DNA of 64,000 nucleotides, taken from positions 12,387,001-12,451,000 of the forward strand of contig OZ022502.1 of assembly GCA_963989385.1 (NCBI GenBank), in the 5' to 3' direction. The translations under genes and the position numbers were made by a program. The stretch comes from Ctena decussata (taxonomy: Eukaryota > Mollusca > Bivalvia > Lucinida > Lucinidae). The notes beneath the pieces were generated by a model. The model was not told the origin of the DNA, did not search any database, and worked only from the letters and a program-made list of their open reading frames with translations. Below, piece after piece: positions 10,478-21,232 of the stretch (positions are counted from its first letter, which is position 1; each line of letters opens with the position of its first letter).

Positions 10478-11698
10478 TCGAGCCCGCTTGCGGTGAGCGA
10501 GACATAGTTGTTACAATGTCAGTTCGGTGTTTGTCCGTGCGTGCGTGCGTAAGTCCGTGCGTGCGTGCGTGCGTGCGTCCGTCCGGATTTGTCCGGGCCA
10601 TAACTTCTACATTTATGGATGGATTTCAAAATAATTTGGCACAGTTGTTCTCCTTGATGAGTAGAAGTGCCATTTGAAACATTTGTTTATGTAGGTCCAA
10701 GGTCAAGGTCACACTTGAAGGTCAAATGATAAAATGGCCATAGATTGAGCTTGTCCGGGCCATAACTTCTACATTTATGGATGGATTTCAAAATAATTTG
10801 GCACAGTTGTTCTCCTTGAGGAGTAAAAGTGCCATTTGAAACATTTGTTCATGTAGGTCCAAGATCAAGGTCACACTTGAAGGTCAAATGATAAAATGGC
10901 CATAAATTGAGCTTGTCCGGGTCATAACTTCTACATTTACGGATGGATTTCAAAATAATTTGGCACAGTTGTTCTCCTTGATGAATAGAAGTGCCATTTG
11001 AAGCATTTGTTCAGGTAGGTCCAGGGTCAAGGTCACACTTGAAGGTCAAATGATAAAATGGCCATAAATTAAGCTTGTCCGAGCCATAACTTCTACATTT
11101 ACGGATGGATTTCAAAATAATTTGGCACAATTGTTCTCCTTAATGTTTAAAAGTGCCATTTGGAAAATTTATTCAGGTAGGTTCAAGGTCAAGGTCACAC
11201 TTGAAGGTCAAATGATAAAATGGCCATCATTTGAGCTTGTCTGAGCCATGACTTCAACATTTACAAATGGATTTCAAAGAACATTTGTTCCAGTTGGTCC
11301 AAAGTCAAGGTCACACTTGAAGGTCAAATTATAAAATGGTCATAAATTGAGCTTGTCTGAGCCATTACTTCTACATTTATGGATGGATTTCAAAATAATT
11401 TGGCACAATTGTTCTCCTTGATGAGTGGAAGTGTCAAGTGTCATACGTGTTTGGGTAGGTCCAAGGTCAAGGTCACACTTGAAGGTCAGATATTGTAATT
11501 GTCATAAATTGAGCTTGTCTGGGTCATCACTTCTACTTATTTTCCTTTGTGAAAATTTGAAAAAAAGAAGAAAATGCTGGCTAAGCATGATGATGTTTGG
11601 CTTCTATTTAGGGCGAAGCAGTTACTTAGTCTTGACATGCTTATAGGCCACTATAGCAAACAGCGGGCTCGACCAGTTGTCCCTGGACAACCTTCTAG
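10478..11698. mobile_element. Pearl/Helentron-like element with 162-bp tandem core
   Basis: Starts TCGAGCCCGCTTGCGGTGAG, then a (GTGC)n/(GTCC) run at about 10530-10585, then about seven tandem units of roughly 162 bp (10589-11540; each with CATAACTTCTACATTTA and GGTCAAGGTCACACTTGAAG). It ends with an inverse of its own 5' end (AGCGGGCTCGA, 11664-11674), a hairpin GTTGTCCCTGGACAAC and CTTCTAG. This layout matches pearl-type, non-autonomous Helentron/Helitron elements of bivalves. No Rep/Helicase is encoded. Confidence 0.82.
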
Positions 11699-11832
11699 TA
11701 TTATTTGTGTGTGTATGTGTATGCTCACGTGTGAATATGCGTTTAAATGTGTCAGGTTTGTTATGTTGCTTTGCATTACGTTATAGTATATACGCAAAGG
11801 GTCGCGAGTGTGTGCGAGTGTGTATGTATGTA

Positions 11833-12047
11833 TGAGCTACGACACAACAAAAGCAACAAAGTGGCATGAGCGCTTAGCGAACACTGAGATCAGCCTGGGC
11901 ATCCGCCAAGTCTGATCAGAGACTTTGCTGTCCGCATAGCTTGGTTTAAGACTTTTAACTACCAGACTGGGCGGATGCCCAGGCTGATCTGAGTCATTGT
12001 GTGACGCACATGATGCCACTTTGTTGGTTTTATGATTTCGCGTCTCA
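11833..12047. mobile_element. Family-A palindromic MITE, copy 4 (diverged)
   Basis: Ends TGAGCTACGACACAAC and TTTCGCGTCTCA, the GTGGCATGAGCGC subtype. It ends 23 bp upstream of the next receptor exon, inside the branch point/pyrimidine region. Confidence 0.85.
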
Positions 12048-12070
12048 AATTTAATTATTTATGTTTTCAG

Positions 12071-12317
12071 CATCACAGACAGGGAAAGAAGAGACGTTCA
12101 CATGCATACACACAATAATGTTTATGAACAACGTAATTCTCAACGGAATGCATATCTAAACACAACAAACGTCGACTCCGTCAACCACGAAAGTAACCCA
12201 GGTGTCAGTAGACACCCTTACGACGGAATGTCCCCGCACTACCTGTACTATCGTCCTAACCAGGGATACAATACGGCTTACAATACACATGGCGTGGAAA
12301 GAGAGCACACGTCAGAG
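12071..12317 (+). CDS. Large cytoplasmic-tail exon of the sushi receptor
   Basis: The acceptor TATGTTTTCAG and donor GTAATT define 247 nt in phase 2-0, fully open. The 82 residues are Asn-, Arg-, His- and Tyr-rich with no globular signature. They begin SITDRERRDVHMHTHNN and run through NAYLNTTNVDSVNHES and SPHYLYYRPNQGYNTAY to VEREHTSE. Eight tyrosines are present; YLNT fits the pYxN type of SH2-binding site. The phase agrees with 9511-9570 before it and 20200-20417 after it. The exon is flanked by mobile elements on both sides (a MITE ending 23 bp upstream, the 4.2-kb element 244 bp downstream). Confidence 0.86.
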
Positions 12318-12439
12318 GTAATTCTTGGTCCGAAAGTGTTTGTGTGTGCGTTTGTGTGTTCTACAGTTTCATTTACGCTTTCTCACCCTTGGTTAACTAT
12401 GTTACGAAATGAAAAAGAGCTGTTAGGAAACGAAAAATA

Positions 12440-12482
12440 ATCATAGTTACCAAACGACCTTGTTATCAGGTCGTTTGGTAAC
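12440..12482. repeat. Short perfect hairpin
   Basis: Arms GTTACCAAACGACCT and AGGTCGTTTGGTAAC around TGTTATC, flanked by CGAAAA- and CGTTTCGTAACAG-like repeats to about 12530. Confidence 0.8.
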
Positions 12483-12664
12483 TGACTTTTTTTCGTTTCG
12501 TAACAGCCCCTTTTCGTTTTGTAACATCCTTGAAAAAATAGCCTGTCAGGTTTGTTTCTAATGCCCCATTCACATGCGCAAATTTGCTCACGTAAGTATT
12601 TTTTTGCATATGTATGCATATTTTACTCACGTAAGTACGGAGCCCGGGAGGGGACATAGCAATA

Positions 12665-13255
12665 TATACACTGATTTTGTTCCTAAAAAATGCATTTCGT
12701 TCCGACGCATTGCGATTTCGTTCCCTCAATTTAATATTTCGTTTAATCAAAATAATATTCCGTTCCCACGCTTTACTTTTTCGTTCCTTCAATTTAATAT
12801 TTCGTTCCCACAAAGTAACATTCCGTTCCCACGCTTTACTTTTTCGTTTCCTCAAAATAGCATTTCGTTCCCTCAAAATAATATTTCGTTCTCCCACTTT
12901 ACTATTTCGTTCCCACAAAATAGCATTTCGTTCCCTCAAAATAATATTTCGTTCCCCCACTTTACTATTTCTTTACCTCAAAATAGCATTTCGTTTCCTC
13001 AAAATAATATTCCGTTCCAAGGCTTTACAATTTTGTTCGCTCAAAATGACATTTTGTTCCCTCAAAATAATATTTCGTTCCCACGCATTACTTTGTCGTT
13101 CCCTCAGATTGAAATTTCGTTCCGTCAAGATAATATTCCGTGGCCACAGGTTACCATTTCTTTCCTACGCAATAATATTTCATTTCCTTACCATAATATT
13201 TCGTTCACTCAAATTAACATTTCTTTCCTTTTCGTTTTCTCACAAAACTATTCGG
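12665..13255 (+). repeat. 21-bp satellite array 1
   Basis: About 28 units of consensus CGTTCCCTCAAAATAATATT plus one T. Because the unit is 21 bp (seven codons), three frames stay open and encode periodic peptides (ISFPQNN, FRSLKII); these are not called as genes. The array starts after CGGAGCCCGGGAGGGGACAT. Confidence 0.92.
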
Positions 13256-13260
13256 TGATG

Positions 13261-14205
13261 GTATAAGCAAAACCATAGTGTATTTTAGCAGCCTGGTTTC
13301 CAAGCTAAATGCTTTATTCTAAATGTTACAAGTCTTAATTTGATTCCGTTTGTTTTGAAGGCCAGCCATGTTTTTTATTTTATCATTATTTTCTATTCAA
13401 CATTCTCATTATTTTTATTATTACAATTTTTTATTACAATTATTATTCTCATTTTATCTATGTTCTTAACTGCAGCCAGTCTTTCAGTCATCCCAATCTC
13501 TGTGCCCCCTCTAATTCGGGGCCAACTCTTAAGAAACTAATTTGCCCCCGTCGAAGCAAATGCTCTCGCTCCATAGCAGGCCTGCCAGAAAAGGCACTGT
13601 CACCTAGGGAAGCAAGAAGAAAGTCATAACAGTTGTCTCCCTGTGGAAACCTGGCGGAAAAATATGGAGATCGCCCACACATCACATCTATACACCCACA
13701 CACCACAGCTTTACCATAGCTCAAAGGTTATTATGCCAACTGTCACGATTAAATTACTGGAGTATTTCCGGGCCCTGAGTTTAGCTGGCTAACCAAGTAC
13801 CTAAATGATAAGGTGAATGAGTACACCTTCAAGGGATGCAATTTAGCCACCACAGAATCTGCATATCCAAAACTGGGGCCAATTCTCAAAGGAAAGAATT
13901 TTCTCCCCTTGGAGCCAATTCTTCCCTCCAGAGCAGGCCCCTCGAAATGGTCACACTGCCAAAGGAAATAAACAGGAAGTCACAAAAGCAGACTCCCCTT
14001 CACTGGAAGCAATTCAGCCATCACTAGGATCTGTACATGTAATTCGATTGTCATGTTCAAAGATTTAATATAATGTTGTCCAAACTGATTATCATTATGA
14101 AATGCCCTTATTCAAAACAGAGCTCTTGTCAACGCCCATGACACACTGATCTGTGTAAAGCTAAAAATAGATGTAGTTTTATTCATTTCGAGGCCTCATA
14201 ATAGT
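13261..14205. repeat. Module copy 1 of a 1.5-kb tandem duplication
   Basis: Begins GTATAAGCAAAACCATAGTG, exactly as at 14761, and runs in parallel with it through shared blocks (TCGGGGCCAACTC, GGAAACCTGGCGGAAAAATA, AAATAAACAGGAAGTCACAA). The repeat period is 1500 bp. It includes partial hairpins of the GGAAAGAATTTKCTC type. Confidence 0.88.
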
Positions 14206-14732
14206 AAATCGTGGGAACGAAATATCATTTCGTGCGAACGGAATAGTAATCTGTGCGCTCAAAATACTACTGTGATAGAACAAAATATTATTGCGAGATA
14301 ACAAAATACTATTTTTAGGAGACTAATTTATTTTGCAAGAGAAAGAAATGTTAGAACGTGCAAACGAAATAGTGATGCGTTGAAACGAAATGTTGTTTTG
14401 GAGCAACCAAATATTATGATAAAGTAATGCATGGGAATGGTGTATTATTTTGAGGCAAAGAAAAAGTAATGCATGGGAACGGTATATAATTTTGAGGGAA
14501 AGAAATGCTATTTTGAGGGAACGGAAAAGTAAAGCGTGAGAACGGAAAGCTATTTTGAAGAAACGAAATACTTAATTGATGGAACGAAAAAGGAATGCGT
14601 GGAAACGAAAAAGTAAAGCGTAGGAACGGAATATTAATTTGAGGGAACGAAATGCTAAACTGAGGGAAAGAAAAAGTAATGCGTGGGAACGAAATGCATT
14701 TCGTGGGAACGAAATCAGTATATGTATTGCCA
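14206..14732 (-). repeat. 21-bp satellite array 2 (inverted)
   Basis: The same unit as array 1 in reverse orientation (GGGAACGAAATGCTATTTTG). It ends at ATGTCCCCTCCCGGGCTCCG, the inverse of the sequence that starts array 1. Confidence 0.9.
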
Positions 14733-14760
14733 TGTCCCCTCCCGGGCTCCGTAGGTGGTA

Positions 14761-15985
14761 GTATAAGCAAAACCATAGTGTATTTTAGCAGCCTGGTTTC
14801 CAGGCAAAATGCTTTATTCTAAATGTTACAAGTCTTAATTTGACTCCGTTTGTATTGAAGACCAACCATATTTTTATTTTATTATTAGTTTCTATTCAAT
14901 ATTGTCATTATTTTTATTATCATAATTCTGTATTACAATTATTATCATTATTGTCATTTTATCTATGTTCTTAACTGCAGCCAGTCTAGTACTTTCGGTT
15001 ATCCCAAAGTGCCCCTCTAATTCGGGGCCAACTCCTAAGAAACGAATTTGCCCCCATCGAAGCAAATGCTCTCGCTCCATAGCAGGCCTGCCAGAAAAGG
15101 CACTGTCACCTAGGGAAGCAAGAAGGAAGTCATAACAGTTGTCTCCCTGTGGAAACCTGGCGGAAAAATATGGTGATACACCCACACCACACACCACAGC
15201 TTTACCATAGCTCAAAGGTCATTATGCCAACTGTCACTATTAAATAACAGGAGTATTTCCGGGCCCTGAGTTAGCTGTCTTACCAAGTACCTAAATGATA
15301 AGGTGAATGAGTACACTTTCAAGGGATGCAATTAAGGCATCCCAGTCTCTGCAAATCCAAAACTGGGGCCAATTCTCAAAGGAAAGAATTTGCTCGCCTT
15401 GGAGCAAATTCTTTCCTCAAGAGCAGGCCCCTCGAAATGGTCACACTGCCAAAGGAAATAAACAGGAAGTCACAAAAGCAGACTCCCCTTCACTGGAAGC
15501 AATTCAGCCATCACTATCACCATCTCTGCACCCCTCCAGCCACCTCTCAAATGTAACAGACGTGGACAAAATCGTGGCTCTACTGATCACGAACCCAGAG
15601 CCCCTCGTGAACCATACAAGTACTCCGCGAACTGATGGCTGACACCGCCGAGTGAGCACGCGATGTTCGGACAACGCTGACCCAACGTTCAGAAACGCCA
15701 ATGACGTTTGTCCAACGTTGGGTAGACGTTGTGCCAGCGTAAAGTTTCCCAAATTATGATTATAATGATGCTACATTTTCTTAGTTTCTTATTTTTAAAT
15801 TGTTGGTAGGATCTGTACATGTAATTCAATTGCCATGTTCAAAGATTTAATATAATGTTGACCAAACTGACTTTCATTATGAAATGCCCTTATTCAAAAC
15901 AGAGCTCTTGTCAACGCTCATGATACACTGATCTGTGTAAAGCTAAAAATAGATGTAGTTTTATTCATTGCGAGGCCTCGTAAAA
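14761..15985. repeat. Module copy 2 of the 1.5-kb tandem duplication
   Basis: Parallel to 13261-14205, but with an extra block of about 280 bp at 15513-15790. That block contains ACGTT-rich inverted motifs (ACGCTGACCCAACGTT, CCAACGTTGGGTAGACGTT) and looks like a secondary insertion. Confidence 0.85.
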
Positions 15986-16592
15986 GTAAATCGTGGGAAC
16001 GAAATATCATTTCGTGTGAACGGAATAGTAATCTGTGCGCTCAAAATACTACTGTGATAGAACAAAATATTATTGCGAGATAACAAAATACTATTTTAAG
16101 GACACGAATTTATTTTGCAAGAGAAAGAAATATTAGAACGTGCAAACGAAATAGTGATGCGTGGAAACGAAATGTTGTTTTGGAGGAACCAAATATTATT
16201 TTGAGGGAACGAATTATCATTTTGAGGCAACGATAAAGTAATGCATGGGAATGGTGTATTATTTTGAGGCAAAGAAATGCTATTTTTAGGGAACGGAAAA
16301 GTAAAGCGTGGGAACGGAAAGCTATTTTGAGGAAACGAAATACTTAATTGAGGGAATGAAAAAGGAAAACGTGGAAACGAAAAAGTAAAGCGTAGGAACG
16401 GAATATTAATTTAGTTTAAACAATATCTTATTTGTATAAACAATCATAATTTACAAACATATCAATACATAATTACATATTTATATTGGAATATTAATTT
16501 GAGGGAACGAAATACTAAACTGAGGGAACGAAAGTAATGCGTGGGAACGAAATGCATTTCGTGGGAACGAAATCAGTATATGTATTGCCATG
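15986..16592 (-). repeat. 21-bp satellite array 3 (inverted)
   Basis: The same unit and orientation as array 2, interrupted by an about 84-bp AT-rich insertion at 16413-16496 that duplicates the GGAATATTAATTT at its edge. It ends ACTCCCGGGCTCCGTACG. Confidence 0.88.
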
Positions 16593-16782
16593 TCCACTCC
16601 CGGGCTCCGTACGTAAGTAAATTCGTCATGTAAACGCAAATACATACGTAAGCAAATTTGCTTACATGAGTAGGTTATTCAAACCCAGAGCATTATCCAG
16701 GTAACTTTTACTCACGTGAGCAAATTTACTTATAGGCAAATATACTTACGTAAGTAAATCTGCGAATGTGAATGGGGCATAA

Positions 16783-17511
16783 GATCGGTATCATTACACA
16801 CAGTTATCGAGTCGGAAGACGTCAACGCCTTGGTATGAAGGACAAAAAGTTTTACTGTTTTCTGACAATTTACTAATCTGGTAATTTTCCCGCCAAAACC
16901 TTTGCGCTGCTACTTGTCTTGCTTAACCGCTAGACCATTGTTCGGATGGTCCACGAAAATGTTTAGACTCTATAAGTTTGTTTTTAAATAACTATTTTTA
17001 GATGTTTCTTTGTCATTGTTTGTATTCAGAATCGATAGCTGAATAATTTCGCCTAGGACAATCAATAGTATTCGTTGCAATATATTCGGAATCGATATTA
17101 TGTTAGTATTATTTTGCATGCACATCCATTTTATCAGTCTGTTTTTATGACCCACACTAGTAGTATCTTAGCGTCTGTCCGATAGTTAAATCTGTCATTT
17201 GAGGCTGCTCCAGTGTGCACGTGTGTGTATTTGTGTGTTAGGAGTAGGGACTGCTATTATACTATATCTTCGTTTAAAAACTTCGAAGAAGGCTGTACTG
17301 CTTGCGATGTCCTATTATATCTACGAGTCGGATAGCATTGTTATATTTTGCCTAGCGGAAGCTTCCCTCCTGTAGACACAAAACGTTTATCAACATTAAA
17401 TCTGAGTTGATTTAACTTCATGACGTTGAATCAACCATATGGGGCATGATCAATGATGATTTATGCATACAGTCTGTATTCTTTTACCCAAATCAACCTG
17501 ATTCAAGCCCC
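16783..17511. other. Intron DNA without recognised features
   Basis: Unique sequence apart from short GTTGATTTAAC/GTTGAATCAACC inverted motifs near 17405-17440. No exon with two good splice sites. Confidence 0.3.
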
Positions 17512-17718
17512 TATGAATCAATATAGGGATCAAACATGGTTTTTCATGCATTGACGTTTGCCAGGTCCCAACGTTGGCCGGGGTTTTCTACATCTCCTGA
17601 GGGACCTGGCAAATGTTAATACATGTACATTGGAAACAAGTTATTGCATAAAGTCAACGAATTATTCGTTAAAATTTGAGAAAAATTTGGCACTATATTT
17701 TGTCACCGTTAGACAGCC

Positions 17719-18203
17719 AACGCGCTAGTACATCTTTTTACAAGGGACTGGTGCGTGCAGTCCTGGAGTATGACAGTTCAGTTTGGAACCCTCAAAGTAT
17801 ACTTCTTCAAGATGAACTAGAGAAGGTGCAGAAAAGGGCAGCTAGATTTGTAACGGGAAATTACACATATGAAACTGGGAGTATGACTGGCATTCTGGAG
17901 AAATTTAAGTGGGAATCCCTGAAAAAGAGAAGGAAAGATAGTAGACTCATGATGCTTTACAAAGGTCTGAGGGGTGCAGCCAGTACACCCATAAATGACC
18001 TTGTTCCCCCAAGTAGGCGAACCAGGAATCATCATTCCCTGACATTTCAAACCCCATTGGCTGGGACTGACATTTACAAGTCCAGTTTCTTCCCCAAGAC
18101 TATTAGAGATTGGAATTCCCTGGAAGATTCACTTATTTCTGCTGCTGAGGGTGCAGAGGATTCAGTTACTAAGTTTACTTCTCTTATAAGGGCTAGGGAC
18201 TAG
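17719..18203 (+). pseudogene. Non-LTR retrotransposon fragment, C-terminal end of reverse transcriptase
   Basis: About 160 codons open to a TAG at 18201. The peptide has the typical C-terminal RT region of Jockey/CR1-like LINEs: YKGLVRAVLEYDSSVWNP, LEKVQKRAARFVTGNY, WESLKKRRKDSRLMMLYKG and SFFPKTIRDWNSLEDS. The catalytic YADD domain and all upstream parts are missing, so it is a 5'-truncated copy, as is usual after incomplete reverse transcription. A short 3' tail follows to about 18262. It sits within the left arm of the palindrome; the corresponding right arm lacks it. Confidence 0.85.
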
Positions 18204-19444
18204 CTTCCCTGATTCACAGGTCCTGGTGAATGATTGTCCTGGGACGTATCACCAGCAAACAATTCTGATACTAATATTTGCCTTCCGGGCCCCAAGAGCA
18301 TTCAGCAATTCAAAATGGCCGCCATCATCATTTTCAACCTCAATTTTTCAGAAAATTGTCCAAGATGGTCGTTGTAGTTGATGCAAAATAGATTGTAAAT
18401 TAATCAACGAAAAGCAGATACCTTGAGCAATAATTTCCATTCAAAATAAGCCTGATCCATTCATATACCATCCTGCAGTTCTCGATTGCTGAAAGCTTGA
18501 GATGCATGTTTTCTTTAACATTATTAACTCTCCATTTGGCATCGTAAGAATGTAGATTACATCGCTTTAAACCTGAGTCAAGACGATGACGTCAGATTAC
18601 AAAGGCATGGTGACGTCATATAGCCATACTTAGGTAGCGCACCACCAATTTTTGTAATTCGACCGAAACCGGAGAGACAAATATGCATGGCGGATTTTTT
18701 TAGTGGCCCGGCACAAGCATAATCAAAGCTCTGTCATCGTGCATCAACAGGCGTGCCAAACCCTTGTTGAAACACGGCTTTTCGCCGGTTGATGCATGGC
18801 TGTTAGTTAATACCTCTCGGCACTGCTTTTCATGCAATAACGTTGATTATTGCATAAAAAGCAGTGCCGAGAGGTATAAACAGCCGTGCATCAACCGGCG
18901 AAAAGCCGTGTTTCAACAAGGGTTTTCTCGCGCTGTTGATGCACGATGACAGAACTTTCATTATGCTTGTGCCGGGCCACTAAAAATCATTATGCTTATG
19001 CCGGGCCACTAAAAAATCCGCCATGCAGCTTTGTCTCTTTTGTTTCGGTCGAATTACAAAAGTTGGTGGTGCGCTACCACCTATGTATGCCTATATGACG
19101 TCATCATGCCTTTGTAATCTGACGTCATCGTCGTGACTCAGGTTTAAAGCGATGTTGTTTACATTCTTACGATGCCAAATGAAGAGTAAATAAGTGTTTA
19201 AGAAAACATGCATCTCAAGCTTTCAGCAATCAAGAACTGCAGAATGGTATATGAACGGATCAGGCTTGTTCTGCATGGAAATTATTGCTCAATGTATCTG
19301 CTTTTTGTTGATTAATTTGCAATCTATTTTGCATCATCTACAACGACCATCTTGGACAATTTTCGAAATATTGAGGTTGAATAGGATGATGGCAGCCACT
19401 TTGAATAGCTGAATGCTCTCGGGCCCGGAAGACCAATATGAGTT

Positions 19445-19571
19445 GGTTTAATCAATATTTTATTAATCAATTCACATTATATAATTTACAATCTCAAGTA
19501 TCAGGATCTGACAGTAAGCTATAAGCTTATAGTGGTCATCTCCTGAAAGTCATCATAAGTTTACAACATAT
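19445..19571. mobile_element. 127-bp insertion with 14-bp target duplication
   Basis: Flanked by GACCAATATGAGTT at 19431-19444 and 19572-19585. The left palindrome arm has a single related site, so the duplication is a real target repeat. The insert is AT-rich and its left edge (GGTTTAATCAATATTTTATT) could be an inverted retroposon tail. Confidence 0.8.
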
Positions 19572-19932
19572 GACCAATATGAGTTAAAAGATGCACCAGC
19601 GCGTTGGCTGTCAAACGGTGACAGAATATAGTGCCATGTTTTTCTCAAAGTTAAACGAATAATTCGTTGAATTTATGCAATAACAGCGATCAAACATTTG
19701 TTTCCAATGCATTTTAAAACATTTGCCAGGTCCCTCGGGAGATGTTGAAAACCTCGGCCTTCAGCCTCGGTTTCCAACATCTCCCTCGGGACCTGGCAAA
19801 CGTTAATGCATGAAAAACCATGTTTGATCCCTATATTCAATCATAGAGTCAACGATGACGTTGAATCAACCTGAGTCCATGTTGAATCAACGTTGTATGT
19901 CCAGTAGGTTGATTTTTTGTTTTTAAATCCCA

Positions 19933-20170
19933 GGTGAGTACAAGGAGTGCTAAGCTGCAAAGGTTTTGCCACCCTGTCCGCAAAACGAAGTCACAGGAAA
20001 CAGGACTGTCCGTTTACTAGGAGTGCTAAATAAGCACTCCTGGTAAATGCTCATTTTTTCCTGTGGCTTTCTGCTGAATTAACACTCTGGTGAACACATT
20101 CCTAATCCCTATGGCTTCCTTTTGAAAAGAGAGTCAAAACCTTTGCAGTTTGAATACTCCTTCTGTGATG
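19933..20170. mobile_element. Palindromic MITE just upstream of receptor exon
   Basis: Outer arms CAAGGAGTGCTAAGCTGCAA and an inverse ending AATACTCCTTCTG. Inner arms include TTTACTAGGAGTGC and GCACTCCTGGTAAA. It ends about 30 bp before the acceptor at 20199. Confidence 0.65.
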
Positions 20171-20199
20171 TGCACAGATACCAATATTTTCTACTATAG

Positions 20200-20417
20200 G
20201 TAATTGGCGATGTTCGTGACTCAAGGCGCCCACCGATAAATGTCTACCAAAACAACAGAAGACATTCTCAACACAGAACTGACCAAGACCAAAGAGATCG
20301 AGATGCCCATGAGCGAAGACACAATCAGCGCCCTCTAAGTGACATCACGGCATATTATGGCGGATTGGTTTTCGATGGGCAAGGCAACAGTGACGCCGAA
20401 GACGATAATTTGAACAG
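20200..20417 (+). CDS. Cytoplasmic-tail exon of the sushi receptor
   Basis: The acceptor TTTTCTACTATAG is followed by 218 nt open in phase 0, matching the preceding exon. It encodes about 72 residues: an Arg/Asp/His/Gln-rich stretch (NVYQNNRRHSQHRTDQDQRD), then a more ordered end (PLSDITAYYGGLVFDGQGN, then SDAEDDNLN). YQNN is a second pYxN-type motif. A GTCTGT donor at 20418 would splice in phase 2 to 21194. If that weak donor is not used, the frame reads nine more codons to a TGA at 20443-20445, giving an alternative C-terminus ending RKYRL. Confidence 0.8.
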
Positions 20418-20679
20418 GTCTGTGTCCAGAAAATATAGACTCTGAGATGCATTTCTTATATTCCAACATTTAGTTGCATATCGACAGGGCGATTCTAGTT
20501 CCCAAAACGTATATTTGTGGTGATTTATATTACACGTCTTACTAAATATAGTAATAATTAACTTAGAAACGCAGTACAATGTGGCTGGCAGTACAATATG
20601 GCTCGTGCTTTCTTATGCCATGTAAAGCGCGCTCAGGCAGTTATATAAGCCCGCTTGTGTATCAAGATGGCGGAACGCC

Positions 20680-20770
20680 TACTGGAAAACCTTGGTCGGT
20701 CAGTTGTAAGTAGACATATCACTCGCGCTCCGCGCTTGTGGTATGATCTTCTTCACAACTGACGGAAAAC
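20680..20770. mobile_element. Fragment of the GGTCAGTTGTAAGTAGA palindromic MITE
   Basis: GGTCAGTTGTAAGTAGA, then CACTCGCGCTCCGCGC, then an inverted CACAACTGAC. The same elements form the larger palindrome at 40040-40290. Confidence 0.6.
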
Positions 20771-20939
20771 AGAAAATTATCCATCTGGAAAGGTATATAA
20801 ATACTTCCATATCAGAGTTATTTTTCTTGTAGATCTATCCAAACACCTCAATTGAAACAATACACGAGAAAATATTCCTCACCACCCACGCAAATAGGCA
20901 AAATGCACTTAAAAGCAAGCAAGTTCCAGCAGACACTTT

Positions 20940-21035
20940 CCGTCATAATGACGTCGCGTTGACGTCGATGCGACGTGATGACGTCGCATCGACGTCAGTA
21001 TGATGTCATTTCGACGTCATGTGCCCACTGAGACG
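20940..21035. repeat. Cluster of TGACGTC motifs
   Basis: At least seven GACGTC/TGACGTC/TGATGTC motifs spaced 8-17 bp apart (for example GTGATGACGTCGCATCGACG). It looks like a short tandem repeat; the CRE-like core may be coincidental. Confidence 0.6.
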
Positions 21036-21193
21036 TCTATCTTGCTTTTCGCCATACATATTTATCAGAACCCATAGATTTTTTTCAGAGAACACGGAAG
21101 CTTCCGATCAAACTGCGGATGCAGACTGGAAAAAGTCTTCGCATAAGAATGTGCCAATGTCATTGCCCAGTATCTTTTATCTCTGAATTTCAG

Positions 21194-21232
21194 GCACAGT
21201 GTTAGACGAGATTATTATCTGTGGCGAGACAT
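21194..21232 (+). CDS. Small (39-nt) exon of the sushi receptor
   Basis: A strong acceptor (TATCTCTGAATTTCAG) and consensus donor (GTAAGT) bracket 39 nt in phase 2-2. Joined to 20417 (AG|G) it reads R-HSVRRDYYLWRD. The region between it and the previous exon contains nothing else in phase. It continues the basic, Tyr-bearing tail. Because it is so short, the call rests on the splice sites and the phase. Confidence 0.7.

Larger units (their letters stand above)
12562..16779. mobile_element. 4.2-kb TIR element carrying satellite arrays, TAA target duplication
   Basis: Inverted ends TGCCCCATTCACATKCGCA, each followed by CTTACGTAAGTA-type motifs, lie at 12562 and 16779. They are flanked on both sides by TAA (12559-12561 and 16780-16782), the TWA signature of PIF/Harbinger insertion. 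The interior holds three arrays of a 21-bp unit (one plus, two inverted) and two copies of an about 1-kb non-satellite module. No transposase is visible, so it would move only in trans, if at all. It lies in the receptor intron between 12317 and 20200. Confidence 0.82.
17512..19847. mobile_element. 2.3-kb foldback palindrome
   Basis: The left end TATGAATCAATATAGGGATC (17512) is mirrored by the sequence ending at 19847. Inner arms 18276-18843 and 18846-19440 pair nearly throughout (GCCTTCCGGGCCC against GGGCCCGGAAGACC; centre GCAATAACGTTGATTATTGC). Each arm has been broken by a later insertion: a LINE fragment on the left (17717-18262) and a 127-bp insert on the right (19445-19571). No gene of its own is encoded. 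Confidence 0.85.

Noticed and set aside
12574..13266. 230-codon plus-strand frame and an overlapping 193-codon frame
   Set aside because: The 21-bp satellite unit is a multiple of three, so several frames stay open and give heptapeptide repeats. The opposite strand is also open, and there is no start context or domain.
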